A program made the translations under genes and the position numbers. Source: Carex sylvatica (lineage: Eukaryota > Streptophyta > Magnoliopsida > Poales > Cyperaceae). Taken from it: 64,000 bases of DNA. Location: the NCBI GenBank assembly GCA_964058845.1, contig CAXKVR010000432.1, positions 1 through 64,000 on the forward strand, written 5' to 3'. Below, piece by piece: positions 1 through 11,040 of this stretch. A model generated the notes under the pieces. That model had not been told where the DNA came from. It searched no databases and saw only the letters and a program-made list of their open reading frames with translations. The stretch's first letter is position 1. Each line of letters opens with the position of its first letter.

Positions 1-260
1 GGTTCAATTTATTTTAATAATATAAAATTTATCAGAATATTGTTCTGATGCAACTAAAAGAGCTTCAATGTTTATCATAATGGGAGACCAAACTATTAGT
101 AAATTCTGTAAATTATTTTGCTTGAATTTAGTTTATACATAAAGGAAAAAAGACATGTTTGCTAGTTGGGGTCATTTGCCTACAAAGTAGCCTGAATTAG
201 CACTGTTTGCCTTTTAAGCACAATCACAATTTAACTTTGCCTTTTGCCTTCCGTATGCAG
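1..260 (+). other. 3' part of an intron of the TOL-like gene
   Basis: This is AT-rich sequence with no conserved reading frame. It ends in a pyrimidine-rich tract and TGCAG at 256-260, directly before the open C-terminal exon. I read it as the tail of an intron whose upstream exons lie left of the window. Confidence 0.6.
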
Positions 261-874
261 ATAATCAAGGGGAAGCTTTTCCGCTACCACCATGGGAAAC
301 CCAACTGGATCAATCCAGTCAAACACTAGCTGTGCAACCAGGAGGAATGCAGATGCAAACTCATGCGGGCCAAGGTGTTTCCACAATGCAACCACAATCC
401 CCCATGCAAATGGGTCAGATGCCAATGCAAAATGGCCAACCTGGTTTCTTACCACAGCAACAGCAACAGATGGTGCAAGGGGCTCAGTACCCTGGAATGC
501 AGTACCAACAGGGCCCGACCGGCCAATATGGCCCGCCTGGTCAGTATGGTATGTATCCTCAGCAAATGGCTATGTATGGCAATCAAATGATGGGTTACGG
601 TGGATACATGCAACAATCAGCACAGGATGCATCACAATACTACGGTCAGATGGGGCAACAAATGTATGGGTATGGTGCCAACATGGGCGGTACAAATGAT
701 ATATCTCAGAGGATGTATGGCTTCTCTGTGCAGGATAAGACTGGTGGGTATGGGGCTGGTAGCGGTCTCTCTTATGGTAGCAGTACCCCAATGGTACCGT
801 CTAGTAGGCCTGCCAAGCCTGAGGACAAACTTTTTGGAGACCTTGTTAGCATGGCAAAATCTAAGCCCAAATAA
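261..874 (+). CDS. TOM1-like (TOL) protein, C-terminal exon only
   Basis: This last exon encodes about 204 residues, entered in mid-codon (frame set by AAT at 263), with the stop TAA at 872-874. It begins NQGEAFPLPPWE, then becomes a long low-complexity tail rich in Gln, Met, Gly and Tyr, and ends with the motif KPEDKLFGDLVSMAK. The PPWE patch, the Q-rich tail and the terminal LFGDLV motif are what I recall of plant TOM1-like proteins of the TOL6/TOL9 kind. Those proteins carry VHS and GAT domains, bind ubiquitinated membrane cargo and feed it to the ESCRT pathway at the plasma membrane or endosomes. The VHS and GAT domains are not in this window, so the family call rests on the tail alone. 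An alternative is another Q-rich trafficking or RNA-binding protein. Confidence 0.6.
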
Positions 875-1405
875 ACGTTCGAGGCATTTTTTTTTTTAAT
901 TCATGGCAGTTATTTTACTTCATTTTTTTTTGTTGCATTTTCTTGTGAGGTTGTTGTACTGCTTGTAGAAATTTTATATATAATTTGTTTTCTTTCTCAT
1001 TTGTTGCGGGCTATTGGTTATGATAGTGCAAATGGCATTGTTGAATAAAGAGCTTTTGAGATGATGTGCTTCTGTAATTACACTAATCTTTGTTTTCTTT
1101 TCCTTATATATATATATATTCTTTCTGTGTATAACACATATACTTGTGCTCTTTCTTGCTTTGATGTATCCTGCACTCGAGTTTAAACTTGTACATTTCT
1201 TTTTTTCTTTCTTTCAAAATAGTTACTATACGAACTAATTGAAACGATGCAATGCAAACATAAAATTTTTTATCATGTGATATTAACTCGTGTTTTATTA
1301 TCTCTTAGGTTGGAATTTGAATACTTCCACAGATCTATATGTCCAATCAGAAAGAAAATGTGAGGGTCAAATGAATTCAGATTAGTTACCACAAAACTAT
1401 GATCC
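875..1405 (+). other. 3' UTR of the TOL-like gene and short intergenic spacer
   Basis: This stretch is T-rich 3' UTR followed by spacer. A canonical AATAAA lies at 1044-1049, about 170 bp after the stop and at a sensible distance for polyadenylation. No coding potential is seen before the PEX4 promoter. Confidence 0.5.
1044..1049 (+). terminator. poly(A) signal of the TOL-like gene
   Basis: AATAAA in a T-rich 3' UTR downstream of the stop at 874. The cleavage site is not visible from sequence. Confidence 0.45.
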
Positions 1406-1465
1406 GGCCCAAGAAGATTATTACAAGTAATACCTGGCCCAATAAATCTCAAAATACACGGCCCA
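1406..1465 (+). promoter_or_regulatory. PEX4 promoter with three GGCCCA (site II-like) boxes
   Basis: GGCCCA occurs at 1406-1411, 1436-1441 and 1460-1465, spaced 30 and 24 bp apart, about 410-470 bp before the PEX4 start codon and upstream of its 5' UTR intron. GGCCCA/TGGGCY boxes are known plant site II elements bound by TCP factors and are typical of broadly expressed genes. Their role here is inferred from position and clustering. Confidence 0.5.
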
Positions 1466-1644
1466 ATAAAATTGCCCTTTTCATTTATCTTTTATTCTTT
1501 TCTCTTCCTAACTAACGAAACATTCTTCACGCTACCCCCAAGTCCCCAACCCAATTTTCTCCTCCGATCATCAATCGCATCCAATTTTGAACATATCAGT
1601 AAAAGAAAATCAAATCGGAAGGGAAAATCGGCGTAAATTCGACG

Positions 1645-1830
1645 GTGAGTCTTTCTTCCGATTCAATTTTTCTTTCGCCCAAAACCAAAACGCAGCCAAT
1701 CGGTATGGAAAATCGTCCAATAATAGAATTCCTAAAAGGGCTGTCAATAACCACACGCTGTCTCTGTATAAGATGGAATCGATCTTATTGATTACTTAAA
1801 AGATCTCTTTTGTGATTTTCATATTTGCAG
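1645..1830 (+). other. intron in the PEX4 5' UTR
   Basis: GTGAGT at 1645 and TTTGCAG ending at 1830 bound a 186-bp intron between a leader exon (about 1560-1644) and the leader portion 1831-1876 that precedes the ATG. Leader introns are common in constitutively expressed plant genes. The 5' end of the transcript is not defined by sequence. Confidence 0.5.
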
Positions 1831-1876
1831 TTTGGAATTGGAATCAGAGCTTGAGATTGAACTGATTTTGATAATC

Positions 1877-4502
1877 ATGCAGGTTTGTTACCTCTCTGCT
1901 TAGATTAGTTAATTTTATGGTAGTCAAATTACTACCAGTTGGTAATTTTGGATTTTTATAAACCAATTACTAACTATGCTCTGAGTTTGGGTTTCAAGGC
2001 TGAAATGGGAATTTTTGAGTGTCAATGGAAATTTTGTCTCTGTACACCTGCTAGTATAGTCATAGATTGATTGTTGGGACTAATTGATCTAATTATCTTA
2101 ATTTGTAACAAAAGGCATCTAGAGCTAGGTTACACAAGGAGTACAAGGAAGTGCAAAGAGAGAAATCAGCTGACCCAGATATCCAGTTAGTATGCGACGA
2201 TTCTAATATTTTCAAGTGGACTGCTCTTATCAAGGTATCTTATTTTATCCCTTTTTTTTAAACAAGGAATTCACAATTGTTCCACATTTTTAATAATGAT
2301 AAAAATAGCCGTTGTATTTTTTCCTTGTCAAGTTTATTTCATTCAGGAAATTTGCAACATGAGCATTTAGTTTTCTGTATGCACCCATAACGATTCCTGA
2401 TCTTTGATCTTTTCTATGGTGAGTAGGGTGTAAATGGCATTCTATCTGGTCTGTGCAGTTTCGTTTGTTTACGAAACATAAATCAAACTTTCAAAATTTA
2501 TACTAATACTCTTTTATCAACAAAGTTACCACTGTGTTCTTAATAAATTTTCGAAGGTATTCTAGCATAAAATAGAATTTCTTCGTATAGCTTCAAGGTA
2601 CTTCAGTAGCAAAAAAAGGAAAAAAAATTGAATGTTTACTTTTGATCTTTGGTAATAAAGTGGAATTTTTTTGCAGGAGGTTATTGACTGCCTTAACTTC
2701 GATTTGTCTCACTCTCATAAAGTCACTAACTTTCATTTTGCCTCTATTAAACGACTTGGGAAATTTTCTTTCTCAATTTCTCCCTGTTTATTTCTGTCTC
2801 CTACCATGACCCATTAGGAGATTAAAAGAAAGAAGAAAGTGGTGGTCGGTACTATAAAATGAGAAGGACAAATGTCTGCGAGGGAAATGTATATCTTGTT
2901 AGTTTACTTACAATCGGTGGGCATAATGTCCAATTTGGGATTTTTTAGCAGAATTAGTGAGCTTTTTACGAATTTACCTTGAACAAAACTTGAGTGTTCA
3001 TTATTTGCATCTGTTTGGATTTTATTTTTATGTTTATGAAGTTATTAACTTTAAGTTTCTTTTATTTAGAAAACATCCTACCATCACTATCTCTATAGTC
3101 TTTTGCATCTTTTATAATGGGAATGGAGTTACCAAAATACTCTCTTGAATTATTCAATGCCAGAAGGAAAGAAAGAAATTGGCTGTTTTATGGGGGTATA
3201 ATGTGAACAGTACTTGAGAGCCTGCTGTCTGTGATGTGCAGGGACCGTCAGAAACACCCTACGAAGGAGGTGTTTTTCAGCTGGCATTTGCAATTCCTGA
3301 ACAGTATCCTTTATTGCCTCCTCAAGTTCGATTTTTGACCAAGATTTTCCACCCAAACGTGCATTTTAAGGTAAGTTCTTCCTTGTCTTAAGAGTAATTT
3401 TTTAACTTAATAACACTTAAGAACATTTCATGGGAGTCTAGCCACTTTTGCTAGTTTGACCATGTTCATCAACTTTTGCCCTATAAAAGATGACGATGCT
3501 TTACCTCACTTTCATTTCTTTGAGGTTATAAGCAACTAATTGTTTCATTCCAGAAATCATATGTAAATTGTTATTATTTTTTTTATAAGCCCTTGTAATT
3601 AATATTTAGAATTCAGACCATGGGGTATGTGCATATTCTAGTTCTGTCTTTCTCTTTTGTTTAAAATTTATTCAAAAATACAGACGGGAGAAATATGCCT
3701 AGATATATTGAAGAATGCGTGGAGCCCTGCGTGGACCCTACAGTCAGTCTGTCGGGCCATAATTGCCCTTATGGCCCATCCTGAGCCTGACAGCCCCCTC
3801 AATTGTGATTCTGGTTCGTCTTTACTAATCATTGAATCATTTGTTTAAGGCTTGATGGCATGCAACACCCTCAACTTTATAATTTTACTAGAAAGCCCAA
3901 AAGAAACGTTGAGAAGTTTAACACCTTTGAAACTTTGATACCAGTAATATACTACACAAGGACTCGAGGAAATAAATTCTCATCTTGTAGGAAGATCAGT
4001 TAATATTGTTTCATGGTTCTTCCATTGTGTTATATATTTAAAAAAAATGCTATTTGTGATAATACTGATCCTTAAGATTTTGTTATCTATGAACTTGCAA
4101 TACATCTTTCCTGTGCTGTATGGGCACATACATGTTTCTTTTACCTGATTTTGTTAAATGACATTCTATTTGTCTTAGATCAATTTGAAACAATTTTGTT
4201 AAACTGTGCCATAAGCAAAGGAACAATTATACTCCAGGGCTTATGATTAAATAGTTTTTAAGTCCAATTAAAACTTAACACAAGTCATCCGCCAACATTG
4301 CTCATTTTCTGGAAACTCCTCATATATGTGGATATTTACAATCTGGATTAAAAATCATCTATCCTGTGTGTTTCTCTCTTAAAAACTGAAGTTTTGAGTT
4401 TGTTCATTTGTAGGCAATCTTCTCCGATCAGGCGATCTTAGGGGGTTCCAATCGATGGCTAGGATGTACACAAGACTCGCAGCCATGCCAAAGAAAACTT
4501 GA
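1877..4502 (+). CDS. PEX4: Peroxin-4, ubiquitin-conjugating enzyme E2
   Basis: Five coding exons (1877-1882, 2115-2234, 3242-3370, 3684-3813, 4414-4502) join in frame to give 157 residues, starting [12 protein letters not shown] and ending AAMPKKT. All introns are GT-AG. The protein is a single UBC fold. The HPNVHF segment is followed by TGEICLDIL, which holds the catalytic Cys, then [12 protein letters not shown], matching plant PEX4/UBC21 nearly residue for residue as I know it. The length equals the Arabidopsis protein. PEX4 sits at the peroxisomal membrane with PEX22 and ubiquitinates the import receptor PEX5 so that it can be extracted and reused. The first exon codes for only two residues, so automated annotation may miss it. 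A broken copy of exons 3-4 lies at 8016-8466. Confidence 0.95.
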
Positions 4503-4717
4503 ACTCGTGGGGTAAATGAAATAATAATAACTATGCATTAGTCTACCAGTTGATGTGGTTGATATTACTGTATTTTTATGTGATATGTGATATGGCAGTT
4601 GAGACTTCATAATAATAACAATGCATTAGTTCATATAAGACCTGATAATCATTTCATGGATGCATGAACCTTTTGCCTACTTGATTATGTGGATTGTTGT
4701 TATAGTATATTTTTATG

Positions 4718-5109
4718 GAGTGAGGCTATGATACTTTGCAAAGCGCAGATCAATCCGCACTATGGATTCATATCTCTATTTTCGTAGTTCAAACAGTCGA
4801 TCTGAACTGTTCAACATGATCTTTATATGCAAATGTTGTCTGATTTTACTCCTTTTTTTTTCTTCTTTTTTTTTGGAATTTCGTTACTATATTTTTAGAT
4901 AGGTTGAAAATTATACTTTTGGACGGTCTAAATTTTTTAAATTAGGTGATCTTAAAAAAATCTAAAAAAATATAAAGTTTGATTTACAAGTACATTTTCA
5001 TATGCAGATCATATTGAACGGTCAGATCAACTGTTTGGACTTCGAAAATGAAAATATGGATTCATAGTTCGGATTGATGTGTGCTTTGCAAAGTAACATA
5101 GACTCACTC
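4718..5109. mobile_element. Mutator-like MITE (GAGTGAGGCTATG family), copy 1
   Basis: The left end reads GAGTGAGGCTATGATACTTT and the right end is its near complement, ...AAGTAACATAGACTCACTC. Internal blocks (AACTGTTCAACATGATCT, TTTTTAGAATTT-like) are shared with the copies at 41970, 42913, 44281, 55645 and 60588. Those copies show 9-bp target duplications, hence the Mutator-like assignment. No clean duplication is seen at this copy. Confidence 0.7.
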
Positions 5110-5639
5110 TTTCTCTCTGTGTATATTTGTTTTGTGGTTTATGTCCGAGATAGTTTTTTGTAATGCAATTGTTGCGATAAGGTGATGACAAGGGACGACA
5201 ATAAGTATTACAGTCGCATGCAAGAAAAAGAAAAATGAAAGGAAAACTGTGAGCTATCTCAGGCATTTCTACCTGTATTTGCACCATATATCATATATAT
5301 TAATATTGTATGAGTTAAAAATTGAATGGATGAATCCTGCGGGTATTATTTAACTTTTATTTTCAGATAGACAAAGTAATATATACTTTCGTGATCTAAT
5401 TTGCTGACAAGACTATCTAGTTGTAGTAGATGTCAGCTGGTATTTGCAAATAAGGTACCTTTAAAAGGAATGCTTTCAGCGTGGGCTTTTAGCCTTTTAG
5501 GGTGTCTTTGTATTTTATCTTGTCAAATTGCAGATGTCCATTCTTTTATCCCCACTCGAATGCTTATTGTTTCAAATGTCATTTGATCACAATTTCACAA
5601 ACTAGGATGGGTACATTATATACAAGTGTTGTAAAAAAT
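5110..5639. other. intergenic, no recognised feature
   Basis: AT-rich DNA downstream of the MITE. Short open frames exist, but none has a recognisable protein pattern or splice context. Confidence 0.4.
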
Positions 5640-5817
5640 GGAAATAAATCGGCTGCGATTCCAGAGCCTGCTTTTCCACATCTAACCATTAATTTTTTGA
5701 ACTGTACGAATCTCAAAAGCAATTAGTTTTAAGCACGAATCTCAAAACAAGTGAATTGTTAGATGTGGAAAAGCAGGCTCCCTGCGATTCTTTGGAATCA
5801 CAGCAGATTTATTTCCG
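5640..5817. mobile_element. short hAT-like MITE, about 178 bp
   Basis: Terminal inverted repeats GGAAATAAATCGGCTGCGAT (left) and AATCACAGCAGATTTATTTCC (right) flank an AT-rich core that is itself partly self-complementary (TGCTTTTCCACATCTAAC with GTTAGATGTGGAAAAGCA). The flanks TAAAAAAT (5632-5639) and CAAAAAAT (5818-5825) are an 8-bp duplication with one mismatch. The same family recurs at 46428-46618, and a fragment lies near 35157-35190. Confidence 0.65.
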
Positions 5818-6030
5818 CAAAAAATTATCAATTAGTAATTGGCCGTAATCAAACTGTTATAAAATTTTCTAACTAATTGATCGATTATTATTGATTAGAG
5901 TCAATTATTTTTTATTATTGCTAATTAATTGTGTGATAGTATTCTATCCATCCGACGAATACATACCATTATTTACAAACTGATATATATCATGTGATCA
6001 TTATTAGATGTTTCTAAGTCTGTATGTAGT

Positions 6031-6096
6031 TCCATTTTGTATTTTGCATTTGCGGTGGTTTTTTAGATGTCAAGCAAATGCAAAATACAAAATGGA
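6031..6096. repeat. perfect 23-bp hairpin
   Basis: Arms 6031-6053 and 6074-6096 are perfect complements separated by a 20-base loop. Weaker pairing continues outward (TTAGATGTTT near 6004 with ACATCTAA near 6113). It could be a young MITE core or a small-RNA-producing hairpin; sequence alone does not decide. Confidence 0.6.
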
Positions 6097-6359
6097 AAGT
6101 TTTATACTTGACATCTAATGGTTTGGATTGACTGTTTGGACTTTGAAAATTGGAAAACCGAGTTGTTTATTTCAGAGGCTAGAAAAACATTTTGAGTTTA
6201 GCAAAATGCAAAATATTATTGTAAATTTTCATTGTTTGAAAAATAGTTGTAAGAAAATTCTTATGAATCCTTTAAAAATAAAAGTTTGTGCTTGTCCTGC
6301 TATCATCATTAATAATAATAGAGCAAAATCATCAATTTAACTTCATATCTCGTTACAAC

Positions 6360-6960
6360 CGAAAGAAAAAGAAGAAGAATAGAGGTTCGTCTAAAATAAA
6401 AGGAAATACGAAATTCTACTAAAAACTAAGATAAAAAAGAAACGATATCAAAGAATAAGATGAACAATGCTACCAAAAATAAGATTAAAAGGGATAAAAT
6501 CTTAGCTTTTCATATATGCATAATCTTATAGTTTGTATATGTGTATACAAATATGTGTCTATATGCGAGTGCAAAAAATCTTTTCATTAAATACGTTTTC
6601 TTTTTATTGAAGGTCTAAAACTTAATTATAACTTTTTTTTTCTTATGACGGGATTTATCACACGTGTAATTATTTTTTTAATACCAAAAAGTATTAAAAG
6701 ATTTTTCATTAGAAATTAGTAGGCTAGAAAATTGCCTGTACGGAGAGAGAAGTGATGAGTTTTGCATGATATATCATACAATTTTTATATACTATATCTT
6801 ATGGATTGTGCAAACAATTCGAATTTGTCTTCTTTAGATTTTTTTAAACAATTTTTAACATAAATATATATTGTTATTAAATTATTAATTTGATACATGT
6901 TTTGATATTTTATAATTAGAAATCAGAGAAAATCAGAGAAAATCAACAAAAATCTACGAA
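6360..6960. repeat. dispersed repeat A, copy 1
   Basis: This is AT-rich and shares a long stretch of recognisable blocks with 31545-32020, in the same order and orientation: GTCTAAAATAAAA, ATGCTACCAAAAA, AGTTTGTAT, TATATGTGT, TTTTCATT, GAAGGTCTAAAAC and TTTTGATATTT. No terminal repeats or coding remain, so the element class is unknown. Confidence 0.5.
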
Positions 6961-7298
6961 AATCAGTTGTTTGATACTCAAATATTTACCAATTTTTTTT
7001 TAAGAAGAGATTTTTCTCCTTCTGTAGAGATTTACCTGAAGGTCTACTACTATCAGAATCAATACTGAAATGATAAAATGAATATAGAGTCAAGATCAGA
7101 TAAATGGGAAGAAATAAAATTAAATTCAGCTAAAAAAGAATTACAACTTAGTTAAATTCTCTCTATTTTACCGTATTGGTTTACAAATAGTTCCTTATCC
7201 TTATGTGAATATTAACATGAAGGCCTACTACTACAAGAATCCATCCTGAAAGAGTTTATAGTACAATACGATCAAAACCCTCTGAGTAAAACAAATGA

Positions 7299-7382
7299 TA
7301 ATTTTAGATCTAGACCGTGTGATTAGAAGGACTGGCCCAGATTAGCCTGGAATCTAATCAGACGGTTCAGAGCTAAAATTAA
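7299..7382. repeat. imperfect inverted repeat
   Basis: AATTTTAGATCTAGACCGTG...GATTAG pairs imperfectly with CTAATCAGACGGTTCAGAGC...AAAATT over about 27 bases per side. It is probably a small MITE relic. Confidence 0.45.
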
Positions 7383-7479
7383 ACGGTGTGTTAATATAGA
7401 GGATGCGGTCTCGGCTTAAAATTAAGCGTGTTAGATATAAAAATTAAAAGATTCGGGCAATTTTGAACTAAAAAATGTA

Positions 7480-7790
7480 TTTTATTAGGAATAGCTCACG
7501 ACCTACTATGTAACTCATCATTCGGAATATAAATATGAAATTTGAGCCGAGAATGCAAAGTTTGAGTTTATAAAAAATAAAAAAATAATTAACATGTAAC
7601 AACGAAAATAATTAGAATAATAAAAAAAATTAGTGAAGTCGGAGAAAAAAACTAAGGAGCACCGATCTACAATATTGTTCAAATCTTATCATCTCAAATC
7701 TCAAAAATAAAAAAATAGTATAAAAAAAATGTGAAGAAAAAAATGAGATGAAAGTGCTTTCACAAGTGTTACAAATAGATCCTGTTTAGT
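7480..7790. repeat. dispersed repeat B, copy 1
   Basis: Similar over its whole length to 29330-29605, with shared blocks TAATTAACATGTAACA, AAAATAATTAG, AAATCTTATCATCTCAAA, AAAATGAGATGAAAGTGC and TTCACAAGTGTTACAAATAG. There is no coding content; the class is unknown. Confidence 0.5.
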
Positions 7791-8015
7791 TTACTTTGAA
7801 TATTGATCTAAATTCATAATGTTTTCTTCTTTCAATATATAGTTCAGTGCATCTTTGTTCTACATTTTGTGATCCGTTGATGTAACTGAATTTTGGTGTA
7901 AATTGAATATTTGGATTTTTAAAGTAGTATTTCTTTATGTTTAATATTTTTGGTTTATATGTTGGAGATAGTTTTCTGTAAATATTATTTTAAATGATAT
8001 ACTGAGCACACGCTT

Positions 8016-8466
8016 CATGCAATTCCAGCACAGTATCCTTTATTGCCTCCTCAAGTTTGATTTTTGACCAAGATTTTCATACCCAAACTTGCATTTTATG
8101 GTTAGTACTCCCTTATCTAAAGTTAAAATTTTAACTTAATAACAGTTAAGAACAGTATTTGGAGTGTAGCCACTTTACTATTTTGACCATGTTCATCAAC
8201 TGTTTGTCTTATAAAAGATGATGGGGCTTTACTTTAATTTCTTTGAGGTAACAAGCAACTTGAATTGTTTCTTTCATTTCAGATATCATAATTACCTTAT
8301 TTTCTGTTGTTTTGATAATAAAGCCCTTTGTATGTAATATTTAGAATCCAGATCACGGAGTATGTGCATATTCTAATTCAGTGTTTTTCATTTGTTTTAA
8401 ATTTATTAAAAATTATAGAAGGGAGAAATATGTCTAGATATATTGAAGAATGCGTGGAGCCATGCA
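8016..8466 (+). pseudogene. broken partial copy of PEX4 (exon 3 end, intron 3, exon 4 start)
   Basis: Positions 8018-8099 match the end of PEX4 exon 3, 8100-8419 match intron 3, and 8420-8466 match the start of exon 4. Because the intron is present, this is a DNA-level duplication and not a retrocopy. It is dead: CGA has become TGA within the CTCAAGTTTGATTT stretch, the donor AAGgtaag has become ATGgttag, and bases are gained in the HPN region. The catalytic-Cys segment follows intron 3 but is cut off after the codons for NAWSPC. Immediately downstream, 8490-8588 matches the right end of the MITE that lies 3' of PEX4. Confidence 0.85.
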
Positions 8467-8489
8467 TAAAGATTTACCATGGGGTATTT

Positions 8490-8588
8490 AATTGAATGGT
8501 CTGATTAATTGTTTGAATTTCGAAAATAAAAATATGAATTCATAGTTCAGATTGATGTGCACTCTACAAAGTAACATAGATCCACTCT
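8490..8588. mobile_element. right-end fragment of the GAGTGAGG MITE, carried with the PEX4 copy
   Basis: It matches 5015-5109 with the same order of blocks (GGTCTGATTAATTGTTTG, GAATTCATAGTTCAGATTGA, AAGTAACATAGATCCACTC). Its position beside the PEX4 pseudogene mirrors the parent locus. Confidence 0.7.
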
Positions 8589-9000
8589 TTCTTTATATGT
8601 ATACACTAGATTATACGCAGGGATAAATTTATGTATAGATTAGAGGGTGCTAAGTCACCCTATAATTTTAAAATTCTTATAATTATGTATGTTAAACTTT
8701 AGTTTAATTTTTGAGCCACATTTTGTTTTTGTTTTTTTTTATATACTATATTTTATAAATTAGCTCCCTATTTAAATTTTCTAGTCCGCTTCTGAATTTA
8801 TATATACACATTTAGTATTTTAAAAAAACAAATTAAATTATATAAACAATTTAAAATTACGAGTCACTGAGTCAACAATAATAAATTCGCAGATTTTAAA
8901 TATTTTCTGAATAAAAAAAAAAACTTAATATTAAAGTCACTGCATTATAACTTAACCTCTCCAATTTGCAATTTGCTGATGCCTTCCTGGTTTGACATAA
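8589..9000. other. intergenic, no recognised feature
   Basis: AT-rich sequence with A and T runs and stop codons in all frames. Nothing is recognised. Confidence 0.4.
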
Positions 9001-9162
9001 ATGGAGAAGATGAACAGCTCCGTCGCTTCAGTTCAGTTTCTTGGTTCTAGCTCCTTCTCCTCACCCTTTAATTCAGCTCCTTTTTCCAACACAAAATCGA
9101 AAAGCCTGTGCGTGTCCTTTCGCGTCTTTTTGGAAAACACAATTAAAAGGTCTAAGACTTAA
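9001..9162 (+). pseudogene. short ORF resembling a chloroplast transit peptide; possible first-exon remnant
   Basis: An ATG at 9001 opens 53 codons to TAA at 9160-9162, beginning MEKMNSSVASVQFLGSS. The first 40 residues are rich in Ser, Thr, Phe and small residues, with one Glu near the start and no other acid before residue 45, as in plastid transit peptides. Base composition is clearly richer in C and G than the neighbourhood. No downstream exon continuing a plastid protein is recognisable, so I read this as an isolated first exon left by a duplication or carried by a transposon. It could also be chance. Confidence 0.3.
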
Positions 9163-9537
9163 AGACTAAGAAACCAAGGAATACCAAAGGTCATCTATAC
9201 GGTTGAATTATTAGGATTTTAATTAGTTATATATTAATATCATCATTGTACAATGGAAAAATTTATAATATTTTTTTTGATTAAAATGTAAGAGTCTAGC
9301 TCCTAGATTTTATTAAAAAAGACACAATAAAGTCAGGTTATAAAACGCAAATAAGAAAAAAAACAAAGAAAAATAAATAAATTATAGAATCATAAAATAA
9401 CATTATTTGAACAACATCCACTGGTACTTCTTCTTTTACTGCGTCTCAAATTAATTTTTCATCTCTAACAGCATCTCTTGCGCTATTTGCGTGATCGTTT
9501 GATGCTGCTCAGTTAATGTTAGTTTGCATCTCTCACT

Positions 9538-9860
9538 TCATAGCACAAAGGCCATAGTCATATGCACTTGTTTAACTTTTTTGAATTTAGAGCTTAACAT
9601 TGCTTGTTTATAGTTACCAACATTGAAAAATCGGCACTGTCTCAGTTCAGAAATCCGAGATATTAATTGTATGTTTAACATCCTTGTGTATTGGCATTGA
9701 CTAAACAGGTGCTTTACTGTCTCCGAATTGACCTTGCACATACAACATCTGTTAACCATCTTCCATCCTCTCTTCACTAAGTTATCAATTGTTAGAATTC
9801 AATTTTGCAACATTAACCACGCAAAAACCATTACTCTAGTTGGTGCTCTAACAGTCTAGA
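9538..9860 (-). mobile_element. LINE remnant, C-terminal zinc-binding region of reverse transcriptase
   Basis: Read on the - strand, about 9860 to 9538, the translation gives AWLMLQNWILTIDNLVKRGW, followed by a CxxC...H...C arrangement in CCMCKVNSETVKHLFSQC. This TxDNLxxRGW-CxxC-HLxxxC pattern is the zf-RVT domain found at the end of plant non-LTR retrotransposon polyproteins. The catalytic core (YxDD) is not present, so the element is a 5'-truncated or decayed fragment. Confidence 0.75.
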
Positions 9861-10646
9861 TATTATGCAATCCTTTATCAGTGTAGGATCCTCAATCACG
9901 AAGCTATACGCTGATTTTATCGTGAAAAGAAAAAAAATTATAATATTTGAGAAAAAAAAAGATGAATAAGAAGAAAAACACTTTTGTTGTACAAAATTCT
10001 TTTATAACATAATTCAATTTTTATGCACAGAATATTTTTCTCGTAATATAAATCATCAACAATAACCAATGCAACAAATAATCGTAATTTTAAGAACTAG
10101 TATAATTATTTATATTTGATCATACGCTAGGCGAAGCAGCATGAAGAATTCCAACACACAACCTAATCTTCTTCTTTTATTTGTAGTAAATAAATACAAG
10201 AAATAAGATATCAGTATTCCAAATATATATCTTTTTTCTCTTCCGTTTTCCTAATTTCTCTTATTTTTTTCATTCGAATAAAAAAGAAGAAGAGGGGCAC
10301 TGAAAAATCTAGGGCAACGACAAAATGGAGTTTGAAAAAAAAAATAGAAATATTGAGGAAACTAAAAAAGTTATGATTTAATTAACGAATTTAATATGTC
10401 ATGTTATGTATTATTTTTTTTTTTAAAGTGTTAATTAAATAGTAAGGTCTCAATAATTTTTTTTAGATGCATCAAAAAGGAAACTGGAAAAAATAAAGTA
10501 TTTTTTATTAAATGAAAGTTAATGCATACCAAAAAGCAATACAAAGACCTAGCCGATTTGTTTATTAATCAAAAATAAAATTAAAAAAATATCACGAAAG
10601 AAAATCATTTTGCTGAAAAATCAAAATATAAAAAAAAATATAATAG
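9861..10646. other. intergenic, no recognised feature
   Basis: Very AT-rich, with several A-runs and no coding pattern. It may include more decayed LINE flank, but I cannot support a boundary. Confidence 0.35.
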
Positions 10647-10682
10647 TTTATCCCGTTCAATACTATAGTTGGACGGGATAAA
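10647..10682. repeat. short perfect hairpin
   Basis: TTTATCCCGTTCAA (10647-10660) and TTGGACGGGATAAA (10669-10682) pair around an 8-base loop, with one G-T type mismatch in the stem. It is followed by a degenerate repeat of the same motif (CATCCTGTCCGTTACTGTAG). Confidence 0.5.
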
Positions 10683-10825
10683 ACATCCTGTCCGTTACTG
10701 TAGTATTTTTTTTTAAAGCTCTTTTTAGTTCTCTTATATGAAAACAAACAAACTAAATATATATAGAGGATGGTTCAAATGCACCATCACTTTGGTGCTC
10801 CAATATGCATCATGTCTTTTATCTC

Positions 10826-11040
10826 TATTTTCAAAGTTCGAACAATTGATCCGAGCCGCTGAACATGATCTTTATAATAGAATATGCTTGGAGACCAAAT
10901 TTTATATTTTTTAGAATTTTTTTACTATTTTTTAGATAGATACAAAATCACATTTTTAAGGAGATTCTGAACTATCCGATAAAGTCATATTAATATGGAG
11001 AACAAGATGAACGGTTCAGATTGACTTTTTGAATTTTGAA
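10826..11040. mobile_element. diverged relic of the GAGTGAGG MITE family
   Basis: The internal blocks GTTCGAACAATTGATCCGAG, GAACATGATCTTTAT, TTTTTTAGAATTTTTTTACT and TTTTTAGATAGATAC match the interiors of the intact copies. The typical terminal repeats are not recognisable here. Confidence 0.5.
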
